This document shows, piece after piece, positions 1 to 8,817 of a stretch of 64,000 bases of DNA (positions within the stretch are counted from its first letter, which is position 1; every line of letters begins with the position of its first letter). A program made the position numbers and the translations under genes. Under the pieces are notes generated by a model that saw only the letters and a list, made by a program, of their open reading frames with translations, was not told the origin of the DNA and ran no database searches. Source of the stretch: Fistularia commersonii (taxonomy: Eukaryota; Chordata; Actinopteri; Syngnathiformes; Fistulariidae); the NCBI GenBank assembly GCA_037954325.1, contig JBBMNZ010000055.1:356001-420000 (forward strand), written 5' to 3'.

Positions 1-79
<79 letters not shown>
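1..79. repeat. (GAT)n microsatellite
   Basis: About 26 uninterrupted GAT units run to the window edge, so the tract may extend further left. It sits inside a copia pol fragment, where other copies carry coding sequence for the integrase-RT linker. The inverted copy of this locus has the same tract as ATC at 13271-13318, only 48 bases long. Confidence 0.98.
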
Positions 80-1023
80 CAGTTAGACATTTAAAGAGGC
101 AAGGAGTTCCCTCAATGCTGACAAGTGGATGAAATCTATGGACGAAGAGATGGAGTCATTGAGAGAGAAGAACACTTTGACCCTAACACAGCTACCCCAA
201 GGCAAGTGTGCAGTGGGGGTGGGGGTGGGGGGTGGGGGGCGTAAGCGCTAAAAAGAAATGAAGATGGCACAAACAAATATAAAGCTCGGTATGTTGCTAA
301 GGGCTACAGTCAAAAGTATGGCACGGATTTCGAGGAAACATTTTCTCCAACAGCAAATATGACAAGTGTGAGGGTGTTTATGAAGAAATCAGTTCCGGAA
401 AATTTGTTCTTACACCAAATGGATGTAAAGACAGCCTATCTTCATGCACCCATAGATTGTGAGCTCTGTGTAGAACAACCAGAAGGGTATGAAGTGACAA
501 ATAAAAAACAGAAGCTGGTGTGTAAACTTAAAAAGTCACTATACGTCCCTGAACAAGCCGGTCGTCATTGGAATCTGATGCTCCATTCTTACTTGATTGA
601 CAATGACTTTATTCAGAATGAAGCAGATCATTGTCTCTATGTCAAAGAAAACCAAAATAACAAAGTCATCATCATAATATGGGTAGATGATTTAATCATA
701 GCTGCGAGTGATGAGGAAGTAATGAAAGAGGTGAAAATCATGCTTACAGCTAGATTTAAAATGAAGGACATGGGCAAAGTGATCAAAATCAATACCCAGA
801 AAATATGTCAGTCAGAAGAGTGTGTTAAGATGTCACAAAGAAAATATGTGGAAAGGTAGTCCTACAGTATTTTCCAACACAAGAGATGCCGGCACATGTT
901 ATGACAAAGCCTGCATCACAGTTTAAGTTGTTGAATTTTTCAAAGTTGTTGTTTGGGTCATGAGTATTTTATTTTGATGTAAATGGGCAAAGATACCAAT
1001 AATATGAGAGCAAGTGGGGGCGT
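80..1023 (+). pseudogene. Ty1/copia pol fragment, copy a
   Basis: This is a broken piece of a copia-type retrotransposon polyprotein. Positions 87-240 encode the integrase-RT linker (FKEARSSLNADKW, then ESLREKNTLTLTQLPQGK). The frame is then lost at a G-rich run. The open part 359-859 (166 codons) is a reverse transcriptase core, with motif A-like QMDVKTAYLHAP near 416 and the catalytic WVDDLIIAA at 680 (copia elements usually have YVDD). After the stop at 859 the sequence jumps to the far C-terminus of pol (MPAHVMTKPASQFK in another frame, about 887-940), so most of the RNase H domain is deleted. A purine-rich run, AAGTGGGGG, at about 1012-1020 looks like a polypurine tract. Integrase and gag are absent. 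The copia assignment is firm; the element cannot be active. Confidence 0.9.
215..239 (+). other. G-quadruplex-capable G-run cluster in copia fragment
   Basis: Four runs of 5, 5, 6 and 6 G are each separated by a single T. They replace the codons for the conserved VGxKWV segment of copia pol and end its reading frame in GGGGRKR-stop. The mirror C-rich clusters lie at 10822-10846 and 13111-13135 in the inverted copies. Confidence 0.8.
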
Positions 1024-1097
1024 TGTTAACTGAGAAATATGCTCTCAATTATTTTCCGTTTTATTTCCAAGGGCCAGTCTCAATTTCCCAGTCAACA
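1024..1097 (+). repeat. LTR-like copia remnant, 74 bp
   Basis: It begins TGTTAACTGAGAAATATG directly after the purine-rich tract of the copia fragment and ends in GTCAACA, giving imperfect TGTT/AACA ends as in LTRs. At 74 bp it is much shorter than a normal copia LTR, so it may be an internally deleted LTR. Near-identical copies lie at 2660-2732 and, inverted, at 12247-12319. Confidence 0.45.
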
Positions 1098-1564
1098 GGA
1101 CCCCGCAGACCGGCCAAGGTGCACCTTCTTCGGACACGGATCCCTGTGACGTCGGCGTGAAGCTCCGGGAGCACCAGACATGCACATATGAATAAGCGGA
1201 GGAGTCGATTCCATAAGTCCTCCACTCACGGCCTCGGTGTCACTGAATCGAGCAATCTGTTTTTTTAATGTTTAAAAATCGGCTTATCATTGAGGTCGAA
1301 AAAACAGCGGTATCGTTAAAATACAGTAACAGGGTGATAACATCCATGTAAGAAGTGGAGGGGGATTTATTGCACTCACGGCCCCACTCGTTTATTCCTC
1401 TCATACACAGCAGCCAGATCACCTGCTGGAGCTCCAAGCGCTGTGCACAGTCGGATGCCGCCATCTAGCGGACATAAAATGTAAGGAAGCGGAGGGAGAA
1501 AGCCATCCGGTGTTCCCCGAGTAGCGGCGACGAACGAGTTTAGAGCCGTGGAGAAGGTTTGCTT
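1098..1564 (-). pseudogene. Element E copy 1 with broken 123-codon frame
   Basis: This is the first of three copies of an unrecognised ~465 bp element, here on the minus strand. Its reading frame starts MAASDCAQRLELQQ at 1464, but it is shifted by a T7 run near 1259-1265 (the intact copies have fewer T) and ends early at 1240. Downstream of the break the ancestral frame continues to the conserved MSGAPGASRRRHGDPC segment near 1180. The function is unknown. Confidence 0.7.
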
Positions 1565-1585
1565 CCCCCCCACCCTCTCTTTCTA

Positions 1586-1586
<1 letters not shown>

Positions 1587-1616
<30 letters not shown>

Positions 1617-1633
1617 CTTCTTCTTCTTCTTCT
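1587..1633. repeat. (CTT)n microsatellite, LINE tail remnant
   Basis: About 15 CTT units. On the minus strand this is (AAG)n, the simple-repeat tail of the RTE-like LINE. The inverted partner at 11602-11758 has the same tail at 157 bases, still joined to the LINE 3' end. Confidence 0.95.
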
Positions 1634-1689
1634 ACAGTTTCTAGTCCATACATCATCGCTGGTCTCACCACTGTCTTGTACACCTTTGT
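1634..1689 (-). mobile_element. RTE-like LINE scrap
   Basis: 56 bp, reverse complement of the LINE segment encoding KVYKTVVRPAMMYGLETV (compare 11171-11225 and 4840-4890). The rest of the LINE 3' end has been deleted up to the CTT tract. Its junction with copia at about 1680-1690 is the same as the junction at 11161-11178. Confidence 0.85.
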
Positions 1690-2659
1690 ACACCTTGGAA
1701 ATGGGCAGCCCCGTATCTGACCGTGTGACAAAGCCAAGCAGTGCAGACAATGTGAGACGATCAACTAGAACCAAAAAGAAGCCCAGTTACTTTAATGGTT
1801 ATGTGACTAGCGCTATTGACGATGACCAAGTGTTCACTAACATTGACTACTGTTATAGACTGGCGTGTGGTGTCCCACAGACATTTAAAGAGGCAAGGAG
1901 TTCCCTCAATGCTGACAAGTGGATGAAATCTATGGACGACGAGATGGAGTCATTGAGAGAGAACAACACTTTGACCCTAACACAGCTACCCCAAGGCAAG
2001 TGTGCAGTGGGGGTGGGGGGGTGGGTGTATGCGCTAAAAAGAAATGAAGTTGGCACAAACAAATATAAAGCTCGTTATTTTGCTAAGGGCTACAGTCAAA
2101 AGTATGGCACGGATTTTGAGGAAACATTTTCTCCAACAGCAAATATGACAAGTGTGAGGGTGTTCATGCAGAAATCAGTTCAGGAAAATTTGGCAGGTCG
2201 TCATTGGAATCTGATGCTCCATTCTTACTTGATTGACAACGACTTTATTCAGAATGAAGCAGATCATTGTGTCTATGTCAAAGAAAACCAAAATGACAAA
2301 GTCATCATCATAATATGGGTAGATGATTTAATCATAGCTGCGAGTGATGAGGAAGTAATGAAAGAGGTGAAAATCATGCTTACAGCTAGATTTAAAATGA
2401 AGGACTTGGGCAAAGTGATCAAAATCAATACCCAGAAAATATGTCAGTCAGAAGAGTGTGTTAAGATGTCACAAAGAAAATATGTGGAAAGGTAGCCCTA
2501 CAGTATTGTCCAACACAAGAGATGCCGGCAGATGTTATGACAAAGCCTGCATCGCAGTTTAAGTTGTTGAATTTTTCAAAGTTGTTGTTTGGGTCATGAG
2601 TATTTTATTTTGATGTAAATGGGCAAAGATACCAATAATATGAGAGCAAGTGGGGGCGT
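1690..2659 (+). pseudogene. Ty1/copia pol fragment, copy b
   Basis: An open frame of 269 codons (1686-2495) covers the integrase-RT linker (RRSTRTKKKPSYF, FKEARSSLNADKW), the VGVGGWVYALKRNE segment and KYKARYFAKGYSQKYGTDF typical of the copia RT start, ending in the RT core with WVDDLIIAA near 2316. Compared with copy a, about 50 codons including motif A are deleted in frame between QENL and AGRHW (about 2190), so the RT cannot be functional even though the frame stays open. Positions 2496-2659 carry the same remnant of the pol C-terminus and a purine-rich tract as copy a. The initial Met codons come from the LINE junction. Confidence 0.9.
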
Positions 2660-2732
2660 TGTCAACTGAGAAATATGCTCTCAATTATTTTCCGTGTTAT
2701 TTCGAAGGGCCAGCCTCAGCTTCCGGTCAACA
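2660..2732 (+). repeat. LTR-like copia remnant, copy 2
   Basis: It begins TGTCAACTGAGAAATATG after the purine-rich tract and ends GGTCAACA. It is a direct repeat of 1024-1097. Confidence 0.45.
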
Positions 2733-3098
2733 GGACCCCGCAGACCGGCCAAGGTGCACCTTCTTCGGACACGGATCCCCGTGACGTCGGCGTGAAGCTC
2801 CGGGAGCACCAGACATGCACTTATGAATAAGCGAAGGAGTCAACTCCATAAGTCCTCCACTCAGGGCCTCGGTGTCACTGAATCGAGCAATTTGGTTTTT
2901 AATGTTTAAAAATCGGCTTAACATTGAGGTGGAAAACACAGCGGTATCGTTAAAACGCAGTAACAGGGTGATAACATCCATGTAAGAAGTGGAGGGGGAT
3001 TTATTGCACTCACGGCCCCACTCGTTTATTCCTCTCATACACAGCGGCCAGATCACCTGCTGGAGCTCCAAGCGCTGTGCACAGTCGGATGCCGCCAT
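2727..3098 (-). CDS. Hypothetical 123-aa ORF of element E, copy 2
   Basis: I do not recognise this protein. The open frame of 123 codons starts MAASDCAQRLELQQVIW and contains SYMDVITLLLRFNDTAVF in the middle, then MSGAPGASRRRHGDPCPKK and GRSAGSC at the C-terminus. No signal peptide, membrane segment or known motif is evident. The stop codon (TGA, in the bases GTTGACC) lies inside the LTR-like flank, so the natural protein or exon may have continued. The copy at 11881-12252 differs at only a few residues, and a third copy (1240-1464) is frameshifted. The whole element spans about 2733-3197, with 100 bp of upstream sequence that is also conserved. It could be the first exon of a host gene or the start of an unidentified transposon protein, captured and duplicated. 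Confidence 0.4.
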   Translation of the reverse strand: MAASDCAQRLELQQVIWPLCMRGINEWGRECNKSPSTSYMDVITLLLRFNDTAVFSTSMLSRFLNIKNQIARFSDTEALSGGLMELTPSLIHKCMSGAPGASRRRHGDPCPKKVHLGRSAGSC

Positions 3099-3197
3099 CT
3101 AGCGGACATAAAATGTAAGGAAGCGGAGGGAGAAAGCCATCCGGTGTTCCCCGAGTAGCGGCGACGAACGAGTTTAGAGCCGTGGAGAAGGTTTGCT

Positions 3198-3225
3198 TTG
3201 GGTAGATGATTTAATTATTGCAGCA
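3198..3225 (+). mobile_element. Second copia element, 5' scrap left of the LINE
   Basis: TGGGTAGATGATTTAATTAT encodes the copia catalytic WVDDLII. It is the left side of a copia element that resumes at 5285 after the LINE insertion. Its own 5' part is lost at the junction with element E (about 3197). Confidence 0.75.
3208..3225 (+). repeat. LINE target site duplication, left copy
   Basis: GATTTAATTATTGCAGCA matches 5285-5302 at 17 of 18 positions and flanks the LINE exactly. This is the length expected for target-primed reverse transcription. Confidence 0.8.
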
Positions 3226-5262
3226 GAGTGTTGCATGGTTTTCAGGGAGGAGTTGAGAAAGGGTCTGGGTGGTCAGGGAGAGCTTCCAGATGATTGGACA
3301 ACAACAGCTAGTGTGATCAGGGAGACAGGTAGAAGAGTACTTGGTGTGTCATCTGGAAGGAAAGTAGATAAGGAGACTTGGTGGTGGAATGAGGAAGTGC
3401 AGGAGTGTATACAGAGAAAATGGTTAGCGAAGAAGAAGTGGGATACTGAGAGGACTGAAGAGAACAGACAGGAGTTCAGGGAGATGCGGCGAAAGGTAAA
3501 GATAGAGGTAGCAAAGGCAAAACAAAGGGCTTATGATGACTTGTATGCTCGGTTGGATAGTAAGGAGGCTGAAAATGATCTATACAAGTTGGCGAAACAG
3601 AGAGATAAAGATGGAAAGGATGTACAGCAGGTCCGGGTGATAAAGGACAGAGAGGGAAATGTATTGACAGATGCTAGAAGAGTGACAGGAAGATGGAAAG
3701 AGTACTTTGAAGAGCTGATGAATGTGGAAAATGAAAGAGAGGCAAGGGTAGAAGAGGTGATTATTGTAGACCACAAAGTAGCAAAAATGAGTAAAAGTGA
3801 AGTGAGGAAGGCATTGAAGAGGATGAAGAGTGGAAAAGCAGTTGGTCCTGATGATATACCTGTGGAGGTGTGGAAGTGTCTAGGAGAGGCAGCGGTAGAT
3901 TTTCTGACTAGATTATTCAACAGGATCTTAGAGAGTGAGAAGATGCCTGAAGAATGGAGACAAAGTGTGATGGTGCCTATTTTTAAGAATAAAGGGGATG
4001 TGCAGAATTGTGGCAACTACAGAGGGATAAAGTTGATGAGCCATACAATGAAGTTATGGGAAAGAGTAGTGGAAACTAGACTGAGAGCAGAAGTCAGCAT
4101 TTGTGAACAGCAGTATGGCTTCATGCCTAGGAAGAGTACTACAGATGCAGTATTTGCGTTGAGAATGCTAATAGAAAAGTACAGAGAAGGCCAGAGGGAG
4201 CTGCATTGCGTTTTCGTAGACCTAGAAAAAGCATATGACAGGGTGCCAAGAGAGGAGCTCTGGTATTGTGGAGGTATTATCTGGTATTATGAGGAAGTCT
4301 GGAGTGGCAGAGAAGTATGTTAGACTGGTGCAGGACATGTATGCCAGCTGTGAGACACTGGTACGGTGTGCTGTAGGGGTAACCGAGAAGTTCAAGGTGG
4401 AGGTGGGACTCCATCAGGGATCAGCTCTGAGCCCCTTCTTGTTCGCAATGGTGATGGGTAGGCTGACAGATGAGGTTAGACAGGAATCCCCATGGACCAT
4501 GATGTTTGCGGATGACATTGTGATCTGTAGTGAGAGCAGACAACAGGTAGAGGAAAATCTAGAGAGGTGGAGGTATGCTCTGGAAAGGAGAGGAATGAAA
4601 GTTAGTCACAGCAAGACAGAATATATGTGTGTGAACGAGAGGAACTCGGGTGGAGCGGTGAGGCTACAGGGAGTGGAGATCAAGAAGCTGGAGGATTTCA
4701 GGTACTTAGGGTCAACAGTCCAGAGCAACGGAGAGTGCGTAAAAGAGGTGAAGAGACGGGTCCAAGCAGGTTGGAATGGCTGGAGAAAAGTGTCAGGGGT
4801 ACTATGTGATAGAAGACTATCGGCCAGAATAAAAGGAAAGGTGTACAAGACAGTGGTGAGACCAGCGATGATGTTTGGACTAGAAACTGTTCCAATGACC
4901 AAAAGACAGCAGACAGAACTAGAGGTTGCAGAGATGAAGATGTTGAGGTTCTCTTACGGAGTGACCAGGATGGATAGGATCAGGAATGAGTCTATCAGAG
5001 GGATGGCACATGTTTGATGTTTTGGAGAGAAGGTCAGAGAAGCCAGACTGAGATGGTTCGGTCATGTACAGAGAAGAGATAGTGAATATATTGGTAGACG
5101 GATGCTGGAAATGGAGCTGCCAGGCAATAGGTCTCGAGGAAGACCAAAGAGAAGATTTATGGACGTAGTGAGAGAGGATATGAAGGTAGCTGGTGTGAGA
5201 GAGGAAGATACAGAGAATAGGGTTAGATGGAGAAGGTTGACTCGCTGTGGCGACCCCTGATG
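3226..5262 (+). pseudogene. RTE-like LINE reverse transcriptase, disrupted
   Basis: The first frame (to 4323) encodes the linker before RT (KETWWWNEEVQECIQRKW) and the RT fingers and palm: SGKAVGPDDIPVEVWK near 3832, then motif A in FVDLEKAYDRVPREELW near 4216. A short insertion with local duplication (GGTATTATCTGGTATT, about 4262-4285) shifts the frame. The second frame (to 5017) carries motif B GLHQGSALSPFLFAMVM near 4407 and the catalytic FADD near 4507, then the thumb and C-terminal region (VRPAMMFGLETVPMTKRQQ). It is stopped by TGA at 5015-5017 where the sister copy at 11345 has CGA, a CpG-type C-to-T change. Beyond the stop the same frame runs on to about 5260 (RGRPKRRFMDVVREDMK). Inactive. 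Confidence 0.88.
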
Positions 5263-5284
5263 GGAAAAGCCGAAAGAAGAAGAA
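3226..5284 (+). mobile_element. RTE-like LINE, 5'-truncated, inserted in copia
   Basis: A non-LTR retrotransposon of about 2.06 kb. It lacks the apurinic-type endonuclease expected at the 5' end of RTE elements, so it is truncated in the usual LINE manner. It ends with the 3' sequence CTGTGGCGACCCCTGATGGG and a short AAG-repeat tail (about 5271-5286), which many fish LINEs of this kind share. It is flanked by an 18-bp target duplication within the copia RT. Assignment to the RTE group rests on the RT motifs and the simple-repeat tail; a tree would be needed to fix the clade. Confidence 0.85.
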
Positions 5285-5302
5285 GATTTCATTATTGCAG
5301 CA
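5285..5302 (+). repeat. LINE target site duplication, right copy
   Basis: GATTTCATTATTGCAGCA directly follows the AAG tail of the LINE. It resumes the copia frame (DFIIAAS), differing by one base from 3208-3225. Confidence 0.8.
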
Positions 5303-6257
5303 AGCAGCAATGATGCACTCAGCACATTTAAACAGAACATGAAATTCAAGTTCAACATGAAAGACCTGGGGAAACTATCATATTTTTTGGGCATACAATT
5401 TGAACAAAAGGGGGATGAAATCAAAGTACATCCTAAAAATGCTAGAGAGATTTGGAATGTCAGAATGTAAAGCAAGATCTACTCCAAGTGAGCAAAAATT
5501 AGAGGGCATCCCTGTAGCTGATGAAAATGAGCAAAGTGAACCTGTCGACCCCAAAGAATATCGTGAGATTGTAGGCAGTCTTATTTATGCCATGACTTGC
5601 ACCAGACCTGATATCAGCTGGATAGTGAGCAAACTATCACAGAATCTGGCAATGCCAAAAGTAGAAAACTTAGTAGCTGCAAAACATGTTCTGAGGTATT
5701 TGAAGGGGACAGCTGATTATGAACTAAGTTTCAAGACAAATAAGGAGGATTTGAACCTGATAGCTTACAGTGATTCAGACTGGGCATCATCTGTAGAAGA
5801 CAGACGTAGCACTACAGGCTACTGTTTCAGTTTAACAAAACAAGGCCCAGCCATTGCATGGAAGTCAAGGAAACAGCCCACAGTGGCCCTGTCAACATGT
5901 GAGGCTGAATACATCGGCCGAGCCACCACCGCACAAGAAAACATGTACCTGTCTCAACTGTTAAACGGTATGGAAAACAAAATGTACAGTTGCACAACAA
6001 TCTACGGAGACAATCAGGGGGCCATCGCACTGAGTAAGAATCCTGTAAACAGACAAAGGTCAAAACACATTGATGTAAAATATCATTTCATTCGTGAAGC
6101 ACTCAGTGAGGGTTAAATAAATCTTATCTATTGTCCATCAGAGGACATGTTGGCAGACATCTCGACAAAACTCATGACAAAGGTAAAAATAGAAAAATTC
6201 AAAAAGTGGTTCTTTGGAAATTCAAATGTCCAAAGTTTTTTTTTGGATGTTGAGATC

Positions 6258-6266
6258 AAGAGGGGG
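6258..6266 (+). other. Polypurine tract of second copia element
   Basis: AAGAGGGGG lies immediately before the TGTTGAGATAGG that opens the LTR. This is the expected primer site for plus-strand synthesis. Confidence 0.7.
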
Positions 6267-6587
6267 TGTTGAGATAGGTGATCTCATTAGTTTTATTTGA
6301 GTTTACATTCTAGTATACATATGTTGTATTTGTATCTACTCTCAGGAAATGCATGGCACTTTATGACAAGGTTTGGGACTTGTTTTAGTTTTTCGCGACT
6401 GTTCAGCTAACTTGACGTTAACTTCTACGTCAGTGTTTTTTTTTTGGTATAGCGGTGCTGGCGGGAATTTTTCCCTCACTCTGTACTGTACATGTCCCAT
6501 GGCTAACCTTTGTTGATTCCCGGAGCTGTGAAGAAGAAAATAAAAGACGATTCAAACAAGGCAAACTTGTGAATTCCTTCCGAAACA
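6267..6587 (+). mobile_element. 3' LTR of second copia element
   Basis: It starts TGTTGAGATAGGTGATCTCA right after the polypurine tract. A polyadenylation signal AATAAA lies at 6539-6544. It probably ends at CCGAAACA (6587), giving TGTT/AACA ends and a 321-bp LTR. No second LTR copy occurs in the window, so the 3' boundary is inferred. By about 6620 the sequence matches the L1-derived repeat seen elsewhere. Confidence 0.6.
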
Positions 6588-6621
6588 TGGAAAACGAAGA
6601 AGCTGCAAACTTAAACGCATC

Positions 6622-7029
6622 AAGGACATTCGTTCTGTATGTAATCAGAAGTTAATAGTGTTAACGGTTTGTGAGAAATTTACAATGCTAGACAAAAAAA
6701 GAAATTAAAAGGAAATAATTAAATCAATAGATAGACAAATAAAAAATTAAAACGAAAAAAGATTGCAAGGGGAATACAACATATAATTAAGTTGGCGATT
6801 CACAAGGAATCTCGGACATCAAACTGTATATTTTTTGTTGTTTATATATAAACATATACAAAACAAACATATGTTGTTTGTTGTTGTTTATTTTTGGGAT
6901 ATATTGAGGAATATTTGTTGGAAAGGAGTCACAATCGCTTTTTGATAATGTCGAAGTGTATAGGTGGCTATATAATTTAAAGATTTCTGTGGAAATTATA
7001 GCTTCATCTGTAATTTCCTTGTTGTTAAG
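6622..7029 (-). mobile_element. Internally deleted L1/Tx1-like piece, copy A
   Basis: Reading on the minus strand from 7029, the frame LNNKEITDEAIISTEIFK, then FYSHLYTSTLSKSDCDSF in sister copies, matches the pre-RT part of L1 ORF2 (the segment before the RT fingers). It then passes almost directly into a 3' UTR-like AT-rich sequence (6622-6840) also found after the L1 ORF2 end at 8230-8770. RT, cysteine motif and ORF2 end are missing between them. Sister copies lie at 14286-14799 and about 50435-50953. The left boundary at about 6622 abuts copia flank. Confidence 0.65.
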
Positions 7030-7669
7030 ACGGGCTTCCGCTTTGCTCCGCTTTGCTCCGCTCCTCCGCTCTTCCGCTCGGGCCCTGGAACTCCCGATCT
7101 GCGGGACTTCGGTGAATTCCGGGCCAGTCTTCTGCTCTTCTGCTCTCCTCCGCTTCTTCGCTCCCCCGCTTTGGACCCTGGAACTCCCGAACTGGGCCGG
7201 GCTTCTGCCCTCCGCCTCTCCTCTGCTCATCCGCTCCAGGCCCTGGCACTCCTTGTCATCCAGTCATTCGCATGTGCGTGCCCGGAGGTCCGGGAGCTCC
7301 ACTCAAACGTCCGGGGGATAAGGGTAAGGGGTCCTGCTCCCCTCCCCCCCCCCCCCCCCCTCGCCGCCTCTGAGAAGAGAAACATCTCTTCCGCTCCTCC
7401 GCTTCTCAGCTCCTCCGCTCCTCCGCTGCGGAACCAGGTACTACCGATCCGCCAGACTCAGGTGAATTGCGGACAGGGCTTTTGCTGTCCTCCGCTCCTC
7501 CGCTTTGGGCCCTGGAACTCCCGAACCGCTGGACATAAGCGAATCAAGGCCGGGCATCTGCCCTCCTCCGCTCCTCAGCTCATCCGCTCGAGGCCCTGGT
7601 ACTCCCAGTCCGCGGGAACCCCCCCATCCCCACCCACCCACCAAAACAAACTCTCACACACACATAAAC

Positions 7670-7709
<40 letters not shown>

Positions 7710-7735
7710 CACACACACACACACAGACACACACC

Positions 7736-7784
<49 letters not shown>

Positions 7785-8105
7785 GAACTCATCATAGCTG
7801 TGCTAATAGCATTGGCCGAAACGTATCCACAACAAAACAAACATTAGCTCATCCACTCATTCACATATGTGTGTGCCCAGAGGTACGGGAGCTCCAGTCA
7901 TACGTCCGGGTGATCTATGTCCGGAGAAGGCTCACATTGGCCGGTCTAAGGGGTCCTGCTGCCCCCAAGCTTCCCCGCCTTTGAGAAGAGAAACATAACT
8001 CCGCTCCTCCGCTTCTCAACTCCTCTGCTCCTCCGCTATGGGCCCTGGTACTCCCGATCCTCCGAACTCAGGCGAATAGCGTGACGTGCTTCTGCTCTCC
8101 TATAA
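7030..8105. repeat. Composite satellite, block A
   Basis: A mix of G-type monomers (GGGCCCTGGAACTCCCGA, CTCCTCCG subrepeats) and two H cores (about 7255-7330 and 7850-7990). It includes a poly-C run at 7344-7360, a CA tract at 7650-7782 and the hairpin sequence GCTAATAGCATTGGC at about 7800-7815. It repeats as blocks B (14800-15775), C (36780-37790) and D (46602-47612). Open frames here are THTHTH or SSAPPLLR repeats and I do not consider them genes. Confidence 0.85.
7650..7782. repeat. (CA)n tract, block A
   Basis: A nearly pure CA dinucleotide tract with single interruptions (AACAC, CAGACAC, CCCATAC). It is followed by CTGAACTCATCATAGCTG, the standard right edge of these tracts. Confidence 0.97.
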
Positions 8106-8229
8106 GCCCCTACACACTTCAAACACGGCTGTTATCACCCTGTTACTGCATTACAATGACACCCATTTGCTTTTGATCTCAGTGTCTGCCACCGTAAGGA
8201 AAAAGCGGGGGGGACGGGGGGGGGGGGGA
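8106..8229 (+). pseudogene. Relic of the element E reading frame, block A
   Basis: AVITLLLHYNDTHLLLISVS aligns with DVITLLLYFNDTAVFSTSM in the middle of the 123-aa E frame. The similarity then decays and ends at two G-runs (G7 at 8209-8215 and G11 at 8218-8228). The same relic occurs in blocks B, C and D (about 15785, 37793, 47615). Confidence 0.6.
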
Positions 8230-8817
8230 CATAAGGGCATTCGTTCTGTATGTAATCAGAAGTTAATAGTGTTAACGGTTTGCGAGAAATTTTTAATGCT
8301 AGACAAAAACAGAAAATTAAAAGGAAATAATTAAATAAATAGATAGAAAAATAAAATTAAAAACTAAAAAAAAAAATTGTAAGGGGAATATAACATGTAA
8401 TTAAGTTGGCCGTTCACAAGGAATCTCAGACATCAAACTGTTTTTAATTGAACATAAATAGTACACACAAATATACAAATGTACAAATAAACATGGCAAG
8501 GTAGAACTGAATGTCAATGAAACAACCAGGGATGAGGAAGCAACGGACATAAGGACATTTGTTCTGTATGTAATCAGAAGTTAATAGTGTTAACGGTTTG
8601 TGAGAAATTTACAGTGCTAGACAAAAAAAGAAATTAAAAGGAAATAATTAAATCAATAGATAGACAAATAAAAAATTAAAACGAAAAAAAAATTGCAAGG
8701 GGAATATAACATGTAATTAAGTTGTTTTTCTTTTTTTCCAAAAAAAGGAATCTCAGACATGGGTAACTGTATATTTTTTAGTTTTTGGATTTTTCCATAA
8801 GTTTTAAGGATTTTTTT
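8230..8817 (-). mobile_element. L1/Tx1-like 3' UTR with internal duplication, copy A
   Basis: AT-rich sequence in two diverged direct units, about 8236-8440 and 8540-8770. Each has TGTATGTAATCAGAAGTTAA and AGGGGAATATAACATGTAAT. It lies directly downstream of the ORF2 end on the minus strand. T-runs here are A-runs on the element strand. Confidence 0.65.

Larger units (their letters stand above)
5285..6266 (+). pseudogene. Second copia element: RT end and RNase H
   Basis: This continues the copia pol interrupted at 3225. Positions 5285-5425 encode DFIIAASSNDALSTFK and MKDLGKLSYFLGIQFEQ, which follow the catalytic YVDD in copia RTs. A small deletion near 5424-5430 shifts the frame. The open part 5400-6116 (238 codons) carries VGSLIYAMTCTRPDISW and the whole RNase H: YSDSDWASSVEDRRSTTGY near 5767 (first catalytic Asp), WKSRKQPTVALSTCEAEYIG near 5860 (Glu), IYGDNQGAIALSKNP near 6001 (Asp) and RSKHIDVKYHFIREA near 6058. 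Another shift at about 6112 is followed by the C-terminal YCPSEDMLADISTKL. It is a different lineage from copies a-d in this window. Confidence 0.9.

Noticed and set aside
1540..1764. Minus-strand frame with EEEEEE and KVYKTVVRPAMM as a single protein
   Set aside because: It is a chance fusion across copia, LINE scrap, CTT tract and E. Only the short LINE part has meaning.
3531..4016. Minus-strand frame of 161 codons, and the frames at 4606 and 5062 on the same strand
   Set aside because: Antisense to the LINE reverse transcriptase, whose plus-strand frame carries all the recognised motifs.
7171..7797. Long frames rich in THTHTH or CVCVCV (many places, up to about 290 codons)
   Set aside because: A CA dinucleotide tract is open in several frames on both strands. 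The frames change with tract length and no shared start or domain exists.
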